Shown here piece by piece: positions 1-7,488 of a stretch of DNA of 16,220 nt. Position numbers and translations under genes: made by a program. The stretch spans positions 1 to 16,220 of the forward strand of contig CALGUG010000006.1 in assembly GCA_937902315.1 (NCBI GenBank), written 5' to 3'. This DNA comes from an uncultured Chloroflexales bacterium. Lineage in GTDB: Bacteria > Chloroflexota > Chloroflexia > Chloroflexales > Chloroflexaceae. The stretch's first letter is position 1, and each line of letters opens with the position of its first letter. Under the pieces are notes generated by a model. That model was not told the origin of the DNA, made no database searches, and saw nothing but the letters and a program-made list of their open reading frames with translations.

Positions 1-9
1 TGAATGTTG

Positions 10-50
10 AGCTTGTATGCGATTTCGCTACGCGAAATCGCATACAAGCT
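10..50. repeat. Perfect 19-bp hairpin, hairpin family H copy 1
   Basis: Two 19-nt arms (10-28 and 32-50) are exact reverse complements around a 3-nt TAC loop, with AGCTTGTATGCGATTTCGC as the left arm. The same design, a TTGTATGxGAT- or TTGTGAGA-type outer stem followed by CG-rich inner bases, recurs at 6463-6502 and 13466-13507, so this is a dispersed hairpin and not a gene-specific terminator. No T-run follows it. The left flank is cut by the window edge, so the full element cannot be delimited. Confidence 0.85.
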
Positions 51-56
51 CTCTGA

Positions 57-138
57 GTTCTGTGCTCGCAGGGATAACCCCGCGATGGTATGCGAACGAT
101 CGCCTGTTGCTGCCGACACGACTTTTGGGTAATGCATA
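57..138 (+). repeat. 82-bp dispersed repeat R2, copy 1
   Basis: This 82-nt segment aligns without gaps to 13749-13830 with about 9 differences. Two blocks are identical: CGCGATGGTATGCGAACGATCG and, further on, the stretch from TGCCGACACGAC to GGGTAATG. A third, partial inverted copy lies at 13653-13682. It contains no convincing ORF, and its neighbour hairpin (10-50) also has a relative near the second copy, which suggests a larger composite element. Confidence 0.85.
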
Positions 139-590
139 GCAGCAAAACGAGGGGCCAGTTGGCGGTGCATAGAAGCGATCGACGAATTGGAATCCACAAA
201 TAGTTTCCGTATCACCCAGCATAGTAGTTTCGGTTGATTCTTTTGAACGAAGAGTTTACGCTTCAGAAGCAATCGGCCTTCGTCAGGCTAGAAACCTCTG
301 TGGATTGCGAATGTGTCACGCTAAGCTCCGACATGGAGCCTTCCTTTGGACGATTTATATTTCAGAAGTTGGGAAGAATGAGATCGTTTTGATTTAAGGA
401 AGTATTCGAAAGCCTATCTGATACTTTTTAGCAGCTAGCTGTAAGGAAGGTGTCATCTAAGTATCACTAGTTACAGAACCATTTCGCGTTAAAGTTAGAA
501 ACAGGTTGGCTATAGAGTTGTAGTACAAACATAGAAAGACCCAAACCAACATCTGACTGTATGGTGGTTTTGTGCATAAGGGAGTGAAGC
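139..590. other. Non-coding leader region upstream of the amidase gene
   Basis: Both strands lack an ORF with coding character or a ribosome binding site. No tRNA-like fold or repeat was recognised after position 138. The amidase promoter should lie in its last part. A TATAGA at 511-516 is a possible -10 box, but it has no good -35 partner, so I do not call a promoter. Confidence 0.5.
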
Positions 591-3518
591 GTGTCTATGC
601 AAACAGTACGTCTTTGGATCTGTAGCTTAGCTTGGATCGGCATCGTTTTATCAGCGTATCCCGTGGCGGCTCGCGAAGCAAACACAGCAAGCGCCCAAGT
701 ATCAGCAGATCAGGGTATTCCAAGTAAAACGACGCTCGCACCTAGTACAGCTTCAGATGGTGGTATCGGCCCTGCCAGCAACGACTATATCTCTCCGATC
801 ACAGAGGCCGAGAAACCTTTTACCCATATGCTCTTACGCTGGGAAGCCACTAGCTCGATCGAAGAGGGCATTATTCTCGAGCTGCGTGCCAGCCTCGATG
901 GCAAAGACTGGACAGATTGGAGCGAAGTCGCCCACAACCACGACCTATGGCAAGAGAGCGACGGCCCAAATGTACATTGGAGCCAGACGATCTATGCTGG
1001 TGAGGGTGCACGCTTCTGGCAGGTGCGCTCGCGTTCGCAAGCCGGACCCGATAGCACTGTTCCAACGCTGATTTCAATCGATGTGCATGTCGTCGATGCC
1101 CGCTGGGGGCGCGAGGTCGAACAGCAGGCTTTGCGCAGCAACGCTTCCAACACAACGTCCAGCATCAGCAAGCCCGCAGTTGTAAGCCGCACCGGCTGGG
1201 GCAGCCCCGATGGGCAGGGAAGCCGAGTTAAAACAGTCTACTATCCCGTCAACCATATGGTTGTGCACCATACCGCCGATCCCAATACGCTGCGCAGCAA
1301 CGAGAAAAACTGGGGCGATCGGGTGCGAGCCGAATGGTCGTTCCACACCTATTCGCGCGGCTGGGGCGATGTAGGCTATAACTATCTGATCGACCCCAAT
1401 GGCGTGATCTATGAAGGGCGCGCGGGCGGTGATGACGCAGTGGCCTTTCACGATACCGCCAACTATGGCTCGATGGGCGTGGTGGTGATCGGCACCTATA
1501 GCAGCGTGACACCAACGGCGGCCTCACAAACGAGCTTGGTCGCATTGCTGGCTTGGAAAGCGCAGCAGAAGAAGATCGATCCACTTGGGCGCTCGTTCTA
1601 TTACGGCTGTTCGATCTCGAAATATTGCAAGCCCTTTAACAGCGGATCGATCGTCGACAATATCGCAGGGCACCGCCAAGTGACTCCGGGCCACACAACC
1701 TGTCCGGGCGACGCCTTTATGAACATTATGCCGAGCATTCGCAGCCGCGTGGCCGAGCGTTTGGCCGGAGGCAGCGGCGATACACCCGTTACAGGCGATA
1801 ACGGCGATCTGTTGATCGATGAACTGGAGTCGACCTTCGAGCCCTCGAACGCAACTTGGCATGACGCCTACTGTGGCTACGGCGGCCATAGCTTCTACAC
1901 CTATGCCACCGATAAGGCAAGCGAGAGCAGCAATTGGGCAACTTGGAGGCCCAATATCCCTACCGCTGGGCGCTACACAATCTATGCGCATATCCCACAA
2001 GGCTGTGGGCTTGCTTCACCGCCCTACGCCACAACAAACGCCAAATACACCATTCAGTCAGCCGACGGCAGCACAAGCCGAACAGTCGACCACAACAGCT
2101 CGGAATCGTGGGTTGATCTGGGTACTTACAACTTTAATGCGGGCACAAGCGGCTTTGTGAGCTTGAGCGACCTAACCGGCGAGCCATTCAGCCAGAAGAA
2201 GGTGATCTTTTTCGACAGCGTTAAGTGGGTGCCCGTTTCGGAATATGACGCCGATGTGCAATTGGTGAAGGTGAGCTTCCCGCGCACCACGATCTCGGCA
2301 GGCGAACTGCTCAAAGTTCAGTTTACGGTCAAGAATGTAGGCGCGACAACGATCGCGGGGCAAGATCCGCAGACCGGAACCACAGGCGACGGCAGCTACG
2401 ACGGCAATAACGGCTATGTGTACGACGAAAACGAGTGCTTCCTAGGCGATAGCGCGGGCAATTACCCGGCTTATCCCAAAGAGACGGGGCGCTTCCGAGT
2501 GACGCTGGGAGCGCAAGGCTTGCAGCAGACCTGCGCGGGCGAAACGGGCGGTTACCCATGGCGCTGGGGCATCAACGGTGAGCTACTGCCGGGCCAAACG
2601 CGCGAGATAACTGGCTACATTCGCTTCCGTACGCCCGGTAACTATACCTTGCAGGCTGGGCTTGTGCAAGAGTATGTGAAGTATCACGCCCAAGCGGTCG
2701 CGAGCACAACTATTACGGTGACGCCCGAGCAGTTCGCACCCATCCCGGTTGAATTTAACGACCGTTTGGAGCCGATCGCGCAAGTCTATGCGCTGGGAGA
2801 TATTCCCGATAACTTTTTGGCGCGCACCTCTAACCCGCTTTCGATTCCGCGTGGCGAGAAGCTAGGCAGCTTCGCTTGGGATGGCCGTATGATCGATTGG
2901 GGCGAGGGCGGCCCGTTCGGCAGAAGCGATGCGTTTTTGGTCGAGCAGACACGGGTCTTCTATGCGCCGAGCACAGGCAGCTACACATTCTCGACGACGA
3001 GCGACGATGGCTCGTGGCTGTGGGTCGATGGCACGCTGGTGGTCAACAATGCAGGTCTGCACGAGGCCCAAGAGGTGACCGGCACGATCCAACTGACGAA
3101 GGGCGCCCATGTACTGTCGTTTAAATACTTCGAACGCAGTGGAAACGCCTCGATCGGCTATGCGGTTAAGATGCCGGGCCATAACGACTATGGGCAGGTA
3201 ATCGACTATTTGGGCGGCAGTAGCCTGCACTTTAAAGAGGTCTTTACGGAGGCGCCCCAGATCTACTTGGCCGCGGCCGATAACGGTGGCACAGGGGTTA
3301 GTAAGATTCGCTATGCATTCGAAGGGCAGGATTTTCAAGAGAGTTCAGGCTCGCTCGTCAACGTTACGCTGCCAACGACGCTAGCGAATGGCACCTATAC
3401 ACTCTTGTATCAGGTCTTTGACCAAGCCGGAAACGCTAGCGATATCCATGCTATCCGCTTTACAATCAATAGGGACTTTCCTGTCTATCGGCTCCACTTG
3501 CCTTTAATACCTAATTAA
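591..3518 (+). CDS. Secreted multidomain N-acetylmuramoyl-L-alanine amidase (PGRP/amidase_2 family)
   Basis: 975 residues starting at GTG, with AGGGAG seven bases upstream. Residues 1-27 form a signal peptide (positive start, hydrophobic core, AYPVAA before the likely cut). Residues 60-170 look like a beta-sandwich. Residues 195-392 are the zinc amidase domain: a VVHHTAD motif (H226/H227), catalytic-type Tyr in GDVGYNYLID (Y263), then GHRQV (H361) and TTCPGD (C371), the usual His-His-Cys zinc set, with two extra residues between H361 and C371. C340 and C346 may form a disulphide in an inserted loop. Residues 412-548 resemble a golvesin/xanthan-lyase CBM-like domain, 554-712 a CARDB-like Ig fold, and 715-865 a PA14 domain with its DDGSWLWVDG core. 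A C-terminal Ig-like domain ends in YRLHLPLIPN. It probably cleaves the lactyl-Ala amide bond of peptidoglycan outside the cell, either in wall turnover or in attack on other bacteria. Family assignment is firm; substrate and role are inferred. Confidence 0.92.
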   Translation: MSMQTVRLWICSLAWIGIVLSAYPVAAREANTASAQVSADQGIPSKTTLAPSTASDGGIGPASNDYISPITEAEKPFTHMLLRWEATSSIEEGIILELRASLDGKDWTDWSEVAHNHDLWQESDGPNVHWSQTIYAGEGARFWQVRSRSQAGPDSTVPTLISIDVHVVDARWGREVEQQALRSNASNTTSSISKPAVVSRTGWGSPDGQGSRVKTVYYPVNHMVVHHTADPNTLRSNEKNWGDRVRAEWSFHTYSRGWGDVGYNYLIDPNGVIYEGRAGGDDAVAFHDTANYGSMGVVVIGTYSSVTPTAASQTSLVALLAWKAQQKKIDPLGRSFYYGCSISKYCKPFNSGSIVDNIAGHRQVTPGHTTCPGDAFMNIMPSIRSRVAERLAGGSGDTPVTGDNGDLLIDELESTFEPSNATWHDAYCGYGGHSFYTYATDKASESSNWATWRPNIPTAGRYTIYAHIPQGCGLASPPYATTNAKYTIQSADGSTSRTVDHNSSESWVDLGTYNFNAGTSGFVSLSDLTGEPFSQKKVIFFDSVKWVPVSEYDADVQLVKVSFPRTTISAGELLKVQFTVKNVGATTIAGQDPQTGTTGDGSYDGNNGYVYDENECFLGDSAGNYPAYPKETGRFRVTLGAQGLQQTCAGETGGYPWRWGINGELLPGQTREITGYIRFRTPGNYTLQAGLVQEYVKYHAQAVASTTITVTPEQFAPIPVEFNDRLEPIAQVYALGDIPDNFLARTSNPLSIPRGEKLGSFAWDGRMIDWGEGGPFGRSDAFLVEQTRVFYAPSTGSYTFSTTSDDGSWLWVDGTLVVNNAGLHEAQEVTGTIQLTKGAHVLSFKYFERSGNASIGYAVKMPGHNDYGQVIDYLGGSSLHFKEVFTEAPQIYLAAADNGGTGVSKIRYAFEGQDFQESSGSLVNVTLPTTLANGTYTLLYQVFDQAGNASDIHAIRFTINRDFPVYRLHLPLIPN

Positions 3519-3553
3519 GGATGTTGAGAATCGAGAAGCAGAGCGTTGCGGAA

Positions 3554-3589
3554 CAGTGGGTGGGTCGTTATGATCCGCCCGCTGTTTTT
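3554..3589 (+). terminator. Rho-independent terminator of the amidase gene
   Basis: A 13-bp RNA stem (3554-3566 with 3572-3584) around a 5-nt loop is followed by five T residues. Three of the pairs are G-U wobbles, so the hairpin is stable only in the + strand transcript; in the opposite transcript the same positions become A-C mismatches. It lies 35 bp after the amidase stop codon. Confidence 0.85.
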
Positions 3590-3692
3590 ATGAATACACT
3601 GCGACAGAGCAGAAGGGATCTTGTTTGTGGTACAAAACAGCGAGCGGTCTCGGCGCTGAGGGCGGCTAGCGACCTTATTTGGTGGGCGGGAT

Positions 3693-3750
3693 GTTGGTAG
3701 CCGTAGGCGGACGCGCCAAGGACCGAATGGAAGGGAGAGAGCAAGCCGCC
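3693..3750 (+). repeat. 58-bp dispersed repeat R1, copy 1
   Basis: Starts GTTGGTAGCCGTAGGCGGAC and ends GCCGCC. It matches 13880-13937 at about 53 of 58 positions in the same orientation, and matches 7757-7814 in the opposite orientation at roughly 46 of 58. All three copies are intergenic. The rest of the 3519-3931 spacer between the convergent amidase and recF genes shows only the two terminators. Confidence 0.85.
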
Positions 3751-3861
3751 AAAGCGCCAAACAGAGCAAGCGGATGCTAGATTGCTGCTAAGGGTCGCAC
3801 GCGTGACAGATGCAAGGGTTGAAGCTTGGCACACAGCACAAGGCATACGGGTTACAAGCAG

Positions 3862-3887
3862 AAAAAGGCGCAGACAAGCTGGCCTTT
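3862..3887 (-). terminator. Rho-independent terminator of the fni-recF operon
   Basis: Read on the minus strand, AAAGGC pairs with GCCTTT, with an inner CAG/CTG extension and one bulged base, and the sequence then runs into TTTTT. It lies about 45 bp beyond the recF stop codon. Confidence 0.7.
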
Positions 3888-3931
3888 AACAAGAGCATTG
3901 GTTGCTTGGTGAGGGAGTGAAGAAAAGCGCA

Positions 3932-5110
3932 CTAGGCTTGGTAGATCTGGCCACCTTCGACACGCATGCGCTTGGCAATGCTGAGGAAGTTGGCGTCGAA
4001 GTCTTCCATACCGGTGGCAGTTAAAATGGTCTGCTGATCGGGCCGCCCGATGGCACGCAGCAGGTGGGCGCGCCGAACCGCGTCTAACTCGGAGAGCATA
4101 TCGTCGAGCAGCAGCACGGGCGCATCGAGGGTGCGAGCGCGCATCAGTTCGCCTTCGCCCAGCTTGAGGGCCAAGGTGACGCTGCGCTGTTGGCCGCGCG
4201 AACCAAAGACACCAAGGTTGACATCGTTGACGGTGAAGAGCAGATCGTCGCGGTGCGGGCCGATCAGGGTCTGACCGCGGGCCAGCTCTTCGCGGCGCAT
4301 GGCTTTGAGCTGCTTGCGGAAGACAGCGCAGACTTCTAGCTCGCTGCTGGCGCCCTCTAGCTCGAACGAAGATTGATAACTGATCGCAAGAGGGTGCGAT
4401 CCGGCTGTGATTTCGGGGAAGAGCGGGCCAGCCAGCTGATTGAGATCTTGAACCGCTCGCAGGCGCTCTGAAATCACGTAGCCGCCAGCGTTGGTCAGTT
4501 CCTCGTCCCAAAAGGCCAGCTCGTCGTCGACCGAACGGGGCGGACGGCGACGCTCGCGCCAGGCCCGCAAGAGGCTGTTGCGCTGTTGCAGGATTTTGCC
4601 GTAGTGCGAGAGGGTGCGCACATAGCGCCCATCGAGCTGGGAAAGGGTCACATCGAGGTAGCGGCGCCGCTCAGCAGGCGCTCCTTCGACCAGCGAGAGG
4701 TCGGCGGGCGTAAAGAGCACGACGCGCAACTGGCCCACCAAGTCGAGTGCGCGCATCTGCTTTTTGTTGATGCGCACGATCTTTTGAGAACCGTTGGTGA
4801 GCTGACCGTCTTCATCGGCGCGGCGCTGCACGATCACCTCAAGGCGGGTTTGGGCATCGCGGCGCTGAACTTCGCAGACCAAACGCGCAAACGGCGGTAC
4901 GCCCGCTTCGCCGACCGCATCCCAGCGAACCAGCTCGCGATCGGCCCCCGCTCGGGTCGATTTGGTGGTTGCAAGGTAAAAAAGCGCTTCAAGCACGCTG
5001 GTTTTGCCCGCTGCATTGGGACCATACAGCAGGGTAGTGTGCGGCCCGATCTGGAGATCGAGCCGCTCGTAGTTACGAAAATCGCGCAGACTAAGCTTTG
5101 TGACGTGCAT
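3932..5110 (-). CDS. recF: DNA replication and repair protein RecF
   Basis: 392 residues, an SMC-like ABC ATPase that binds gapped DNA and helps load RecA (with RecO and RecR) at single-strand gaps in the cytoplasm. The N-terminus KLSLRDFRNYE is the classic RecF opening and fixes the ATG start. Walker A is GPNAAGKT (residues 30-37). The ABC signature region is around residues 303-319 (GSRGQQRSVTLALKLGE), and Walker B with the D-loop is PVLLLDDMLSELD (331-343). The TLIGPHRDDL motif (281-290) is also typical. It is slightly longer than the common 360-375 residues because of small insertions near 80-105 and 185-200. The gene begins 33 bp after fni on the same strand and has only a weak ribosome binding site, so it is probably co-transcribed. 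The usual neighbours dnaA, dnaN and gyrB are absent here. Confidence 0.96.
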   Translation of the reverse strand: MHVTKLSLRDFRNYERLDLQIGPHTTLLYGPNAAGKTSVLEALFYLATTKSTRAGADRELVRWDAVGEAGVPPFARLVCEVQRRDAQTRLEVIVQRRADEDGQLTNGSQKIVRINKKQMRALDLVGQLRVVLFTPADLSLVEGAPAERRRYLDVTLSQLDGRYVRTLSHYGKILQQRNSLLRAWRERRRPPRSVDDELAFWDEELTNAGGYVISERLRAVQDLNQLAGPLFPEITAGSHPLAISYQSSFELEGASSELEVCAVFRKQLKAMRREELARGQTLIGPHRDDLLFTVNDVNLGVFGSRGQQRSVTLALKLGEGELMRARTLDAPVLLLDDMLSELDAVRRAHLLRAIGRPDQQTILTATGMEDFDANFLSIAKRMRVEGGQIYQA

Positions 5111-5143
5111 ACGTAAGTTTCTGCTGGCTGCTGTTTCGAAAAA

Positions 5144-6178
5144 TCACTGTGTTAAACGAAGGGCACGCAGAGCTGCAAGATCTCCACAGCCAGAGCAGAA
5201 CATTGCAATCCGCAGTTCACGAATCAAAATCGACAGTCCTTCGCTAACCGCCTCGGCACCGCGTTCGCGCACCGCATCGAGCAGGGCCGGCCGGGCAGTA
5301 CCACAAAGGTCGGCGCCCAAGGCCAGGGCGATCGCGATATCGATGCCGTTGCGAATGCCACCGCTGCCCAACAAGGTGATATTGGGCAGGGCCGCCCGCA
5401 CCTCGCGGATACATTCGGTGGTGGGAATGCCCCAACCGGCAAAGGTTTGGGCAACCCGTGTGCCAGCGCTATTGGGTTGGCGGAAGCGCTCCACCTCACT
5501 CCAACTTGTTCCACCAGCACCAGCTACATCGATCGCCCAGACGCCGATATCAACAAGGCGCTGAGCGTCGGCAGCGCAGATCCCATTGCCTACTTCCTTC
5601 ACAATGACCGGAACCGAGACAAAACGACAAACCTGTTCGATTCGCTTGAGCAGGCCTTTGAAATTAACGTCACCTTCAGGCTGAACCGCCTCTTGGAGAG
5701 GATTGAGGTGCAAGATCAAGGCATCAGCTTCGATCATGTCGACCGCTCGTTGGCAGTGCTCAACTCCATAGCCATAGTTGAGCTGAACCGCACCGATATT
5801 CGCAAAGAGCGGAATGGTGGGTGCAACTCGGCGCACTTGGTAGCTCGATTCAAGACGCGGGTCGCTTAAGGCAGCACGTTGCGAACCTACGCCCATCGCA
5901 AGATGAAGCGATTCTGCCGCCTCTGCGATCGCCAAATTAATTGCCTCTGCTTCGCGTGCTCCGCCTGTCATCGAACTCACAAACAGCGGGGCTGCCATCC
6001 TTTTGTTCAAGAATGTCGTGCTGGTGTCAACCTCATTGAGATCAAGTTCAGGAAGGGCGTGATGAGGAAGACGATAGGAGGCAAAGCCCGTTGCCACGCC
6101 TTTGGCTTGGACATCTTCGTTGAGGACTATACGAATATGGTCGATTTTACGGCTTTCGGTAAGTCCTGATTCTGACAA
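5144..6178 (-). CDS. fni: Type 2 isopentenyl-diphosphate delta-isomerase (FMN-dependent)
   Basis: 344 residues. The enzyme interconverts isopentenyl and dimethylallyl diphosphate in the cytoplasm, using reduced FMN and Mg2+, and supplies the starter for carotenoids, quinones and undecaprenyl lipids. Family motifs appear in order: RKIDHI (10-15), SSMTGG (68-73), GVGSQR (96-101), HLNPLQE (157-163, with the catalytic Gln162 and metal-binding Glu163), VIVKEVGNG (191-199), IDVAGAGGTSW (216-226) and GSGGIR (271-276). All key residues are present. The start is TTG at 6178-6176, supported by a GAGGGA ribosome binding site six bases upstream; no ATG fits as well. A C-terminal CSGC pair (328-331) precedes the usual DLAALR ending. 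It is the first gene of the probable operon with recF. Confidence 0.96.
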   Translation of the reverse strand: MSESGLTESRKIDHIRIVLNEDVQAKGVATGFASYRLPHHALPELDLNEVDTSTTFLNKRMAAPLFVSSMTGGAREAEAINLAIAEAAESLHLAMGVGSQRAALSDPRLESSYQVRRVAPTIPLFANIGAVQLNYGYGVEHCQRAVDMIEADALILHLNPLQEAVQPEGDVNFKGLLKRIEQVCRFVSVPVIVKEVGNGICAADAQRLVDIGVWAIDVAGAGGTSWSEVERFRQPNSAGTRVAQTFAGWGIPTTECIREVRAALPNITLLGSGGIRNGIDIAIALALGADLCGTARPALLDAVRERGAEAVSEGLSILIRELRIAMFCSGCGDLAALRALRLTQ

Positions 6179-6226
6179 GTGAGTTCCCTCATGCTAATAC
6201 AAAAGACAATGGGAAAAAATCATTTT

Positions 6227-6240
6227 TGTCTCTAGAGACA
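6227..6240. promoter_or_regulatory. 14-bp perfect palindrome upstream of fni (possible operator)
   Basis: TGTCTCTAGAGACA is fully self-complementary and lies 49 bp upstream of the fni start codon. A TACAAT on the minus strand (6252-6247) could be a -10 box placing the palindrome around the transcription start, but no good -35 is visible. Operator function is only a suggestion from position and symmetry. Confidence 0.35.
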
Positions 6241-6396
6241 CGATCTATTGTACCATGAATGGCTAGATTTACTTTTATTGGAAAAGGTATAAAGCGAACT
6301 TTTTCTCTATAAGAAGCGAATTATGCTTGAAATGAGTTAGGCGCTACATTCAGATTCCGACGCCTAACGAGCTAGCAGTGAGGCTTGGTTTCTGAA

Positions 6397-6585
6397 GTTA
6401 TACCAAATCCGGTTGATTACGTTCTCTTTGGCCTTCGGCAGAGTGAAACTTGACCATTTTTATTGTGAGAAATGTCGTGCTGCAGCGCGAAATTTCTCAC
6501 AACTCTTTTCCCGTTTTTGCGTTACAAGAACGCAACTCTGTAAGCGATTTTGATAGTAGGTCCGGAAAAGCGGATTCGGTATAAC
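6397..6585. mobile_element. 189-bp MITE-like element
   Basis: The ends are 18-nt terminal inverted repeats: GTTATACCAAATCCGGTT at the left and the reverse complement of GTTATACCGAATCCGCTT at the right (16 of 18 match). There is no coding capacity. The interior holds a 40-nt near-perfect hairpin (6463-6502) followed by a CTTTTCCC...TTTTTGCGTTACAAGAACG block. The TA within each end is compatible with the TA target of IS630/Tc1-like transposases (inference). The same terminal sequence occurs at 14010-14017 and 16163-16180, and the interior is shared with 13430-13550, so it belongs to a family in this genome. It sits between the fni promoter region and tRNA-Leu. The rest of 6179-6685 shows only the palindrome and the tRNA promoter. 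Confidence 0.8.
6463..6502. repeat. Hairpin family H copy 2, inside the MITE
   Basis: Two 20-nt arms (6463-6482 and 6483-6502) pair with two mismatches around a central CTGCAG. The outer stem is TTGTGAGAAA. The sequence downstream resembles the downstream flank of the hairpin at 13466-13507. Confidence 0.8.
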
Positions 6586-6646
6586 AGGAGCCTAAAGAGG
6601 TTAGCGGTTCAAACGAGTAACGTATACACATCACTGACACGTCTTC

Positions 6647-6676
6647 TTGACACATTAGGCCAGTCTATGGTAAACT
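6647..6676 (+). promoter_or_regulatory. Promoter of tRNA-Leu
   Basis: A consensus -35 box TTGACA (6647-6652) is followed, 18 bp later, by TAAACT (6671-6676) preceded by TGG, an extended -10 arrangement. Expected initiation near 6683 leaves only a few bases before the mature tRNA at 6686. Confidence 0.75.
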
Positions 6677-6685
6677 CTGGCGCGT

Positions 6686-6769
6686 GGGGATGTGGCGAAA
6701 TGGCAGACGCGCAAGTCTTAGGAACTTGTGTCGCAAGACGTGTGAGTTCGAGTCTCACCATCCCCACCA
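6686..6769 (+). tRNA. tRNA-Leu, anticodon UAG
   Basis: The acceptor stem GGGGATG pairs perfectly with CATCCCC (6759-6765), followed by discriminator A and an encoded CCA. The anticodon stem CAAGT/ACTTG encloses loop CTTAGGA, giving anticodon UAG, which reads CUA and other CUN leucine codons. The T arm is GTGAG-TTCGAGT-CTCAC. A long variable arm (GTC-GCAA-GAC core) marks a class II tRNA and agrees with leucine identity. It is a single gene with its own promoter and terminator. I found no duplicate of its 3' end downstream, so there is no sign of an integrated element using it as an attachment site. Confidence 0.97.
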
Positions 6770-6805
6770 TTCATTAGGTTGGTGATGAGATCAAACCTAA
6801 CCTCT

Positions 6806-6840
6806 AAAGTCCGAATGGTCACTGACCTTTCGGCTTTTTT
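6806..6840 (+). terminator. Terminator of tRNA-Leu
   Basis: AAGTCCGAA pairs with TTCGGCTT (one bulge), with an inner GGTC/GACC stem, followed by TTTTTT. It begins 37 bp after the tRNA. The remaining stretch to 7098 has no gene I can support, only the leader of the next small gene. Confidence 0.85.
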
Positions 6841-7098
6841 GTTATTTTCCCCAGCAGGCCTCGAGACGAAACTGTGCGAACAAAGCCACATTTATCACTT
6901 TGGAGCGATCTCGTTTTCTCTAAGCACCACTCGAGCGATCGGTCTTTGTCAGAGCGGAACAGTTGCTGAGCTATTTCGCACTGTCGCGCGAACATTCGCA
7001 ACGCTTTAGATACGCAGTGTGTAGCCTTGTCTCTGTTGCAAGAGAGCGTCTGAAGACAAAAGCATATATGCGCGTTTCGCATGAAAGGAGCATGAACA

Positions 7099-7407
7099 AT
7101 GATCGCCTTTCAGGATTTTGTGCCCCGCGTTCAGAGCAAGCGTTTGTTGGGCATAGTCAACGACTACGAAAATCTGCACGAGCTGGTCAGTCGCGTGAAT
7201 ATCTGGATCGAGCAGAATCAGATCGATGTGATCAATATCGAGACGCTACAGGTTACAGATCTTTCAAAGGGGACCGAAACAAGTTCGCAGGCCCAAATGA
7301 CCTCACAGGCCAATGTCACTTCAACTTTTCAAATTGTACGGGTCTGGTATCGCGAGAAGTCTGAAAAGGAAACAGCATACACAGGCCAAACCACCCGGCT
7401 TAGGTAG
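7099..7407 (+). CDS. Small hypothetical protein, weakly reminiscent of Cse60-type proteins
   Basis: 102 residues, ATG start preceded by AAAGGAG (seven bases of spacing), so translation is likely. No signal peptide or membrane segment. The first half alternates helix and strand (residues 12-38 helical, DVINIETLQV a strand). A polar Ser/Thr/Gln linker of about 20 residues follows, then a second strand FQIVRVWYRE. This strand-linker-strand plan recalls the small sporulation-type protein Cse60, where a similar QI-x-x-x-hydrophobic strand closes a compact fold, but I cannot confirm homology by eye. The protein has no Cys or His and no catalytic motif. It stands alone with a hairpin just downstream. 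Function unknown. Confidence 0.75.
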   Translation: MIAFQDFVPRVQSKRLLGIVNDYENLHELVSRVNIWIEQNQIDVINIETLQVTDLSKGTETSSQAQMTSQANVTSTFQIVRVWYREKSEKETAYTGQTTRLR

Positions 7408-7419
7408 ATCGATCTTTAA

Positions 7420-7457
7420 AAAGGCTGGCCAAAAGCAGCAATTTTAGGCCAGCCTTT
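7420..7457 (+). terminator. Hairpin, probable terminator or attenuator after the 102-aa gene
   Basis: Arms AAAGGCTGGCC (7420-7430) and GGCCAGCCTTT (7447-7457) are perfect 11-bp complements, and an AAAA/TTTT pair can extend the stem inward. Only TTT lies at the stem base, so termination may be weak. A strong Shine-Dalgarno AGGAGG (7458-7463) directly abuts the stem. Confidence 0.55.
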
Positions 7458-7488
7458 AGGAGGTTTTAAGATCTAAGAGTGATCTCCT

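Noticed and set aside
28..222. Short minus-strand open frame
   Set aside because: It runs through the perfect hairpin and repeat R2, so its codons are repeat-derived.
1524..2000. 158-codon open frame on the minus strand
   Set aside because: Antisense to the amidase coding region, with a Cys/Ala-rich composition typical of a shadow frame.
4586..5116. 176-codon open frame on the plus strand
   Set aside because: It lies wholly antisense to recF, whose motifs are unmistakable; it has no ribosome binding site or recognisable domain.
6819..7082. 87-codon minus-strand open frame behind tRNA-Leu
   Set aside because: Rich in Cys, Arg and Ser with no domain or ribosome binding site, and its 3' end reaches the tRNA terminator region.
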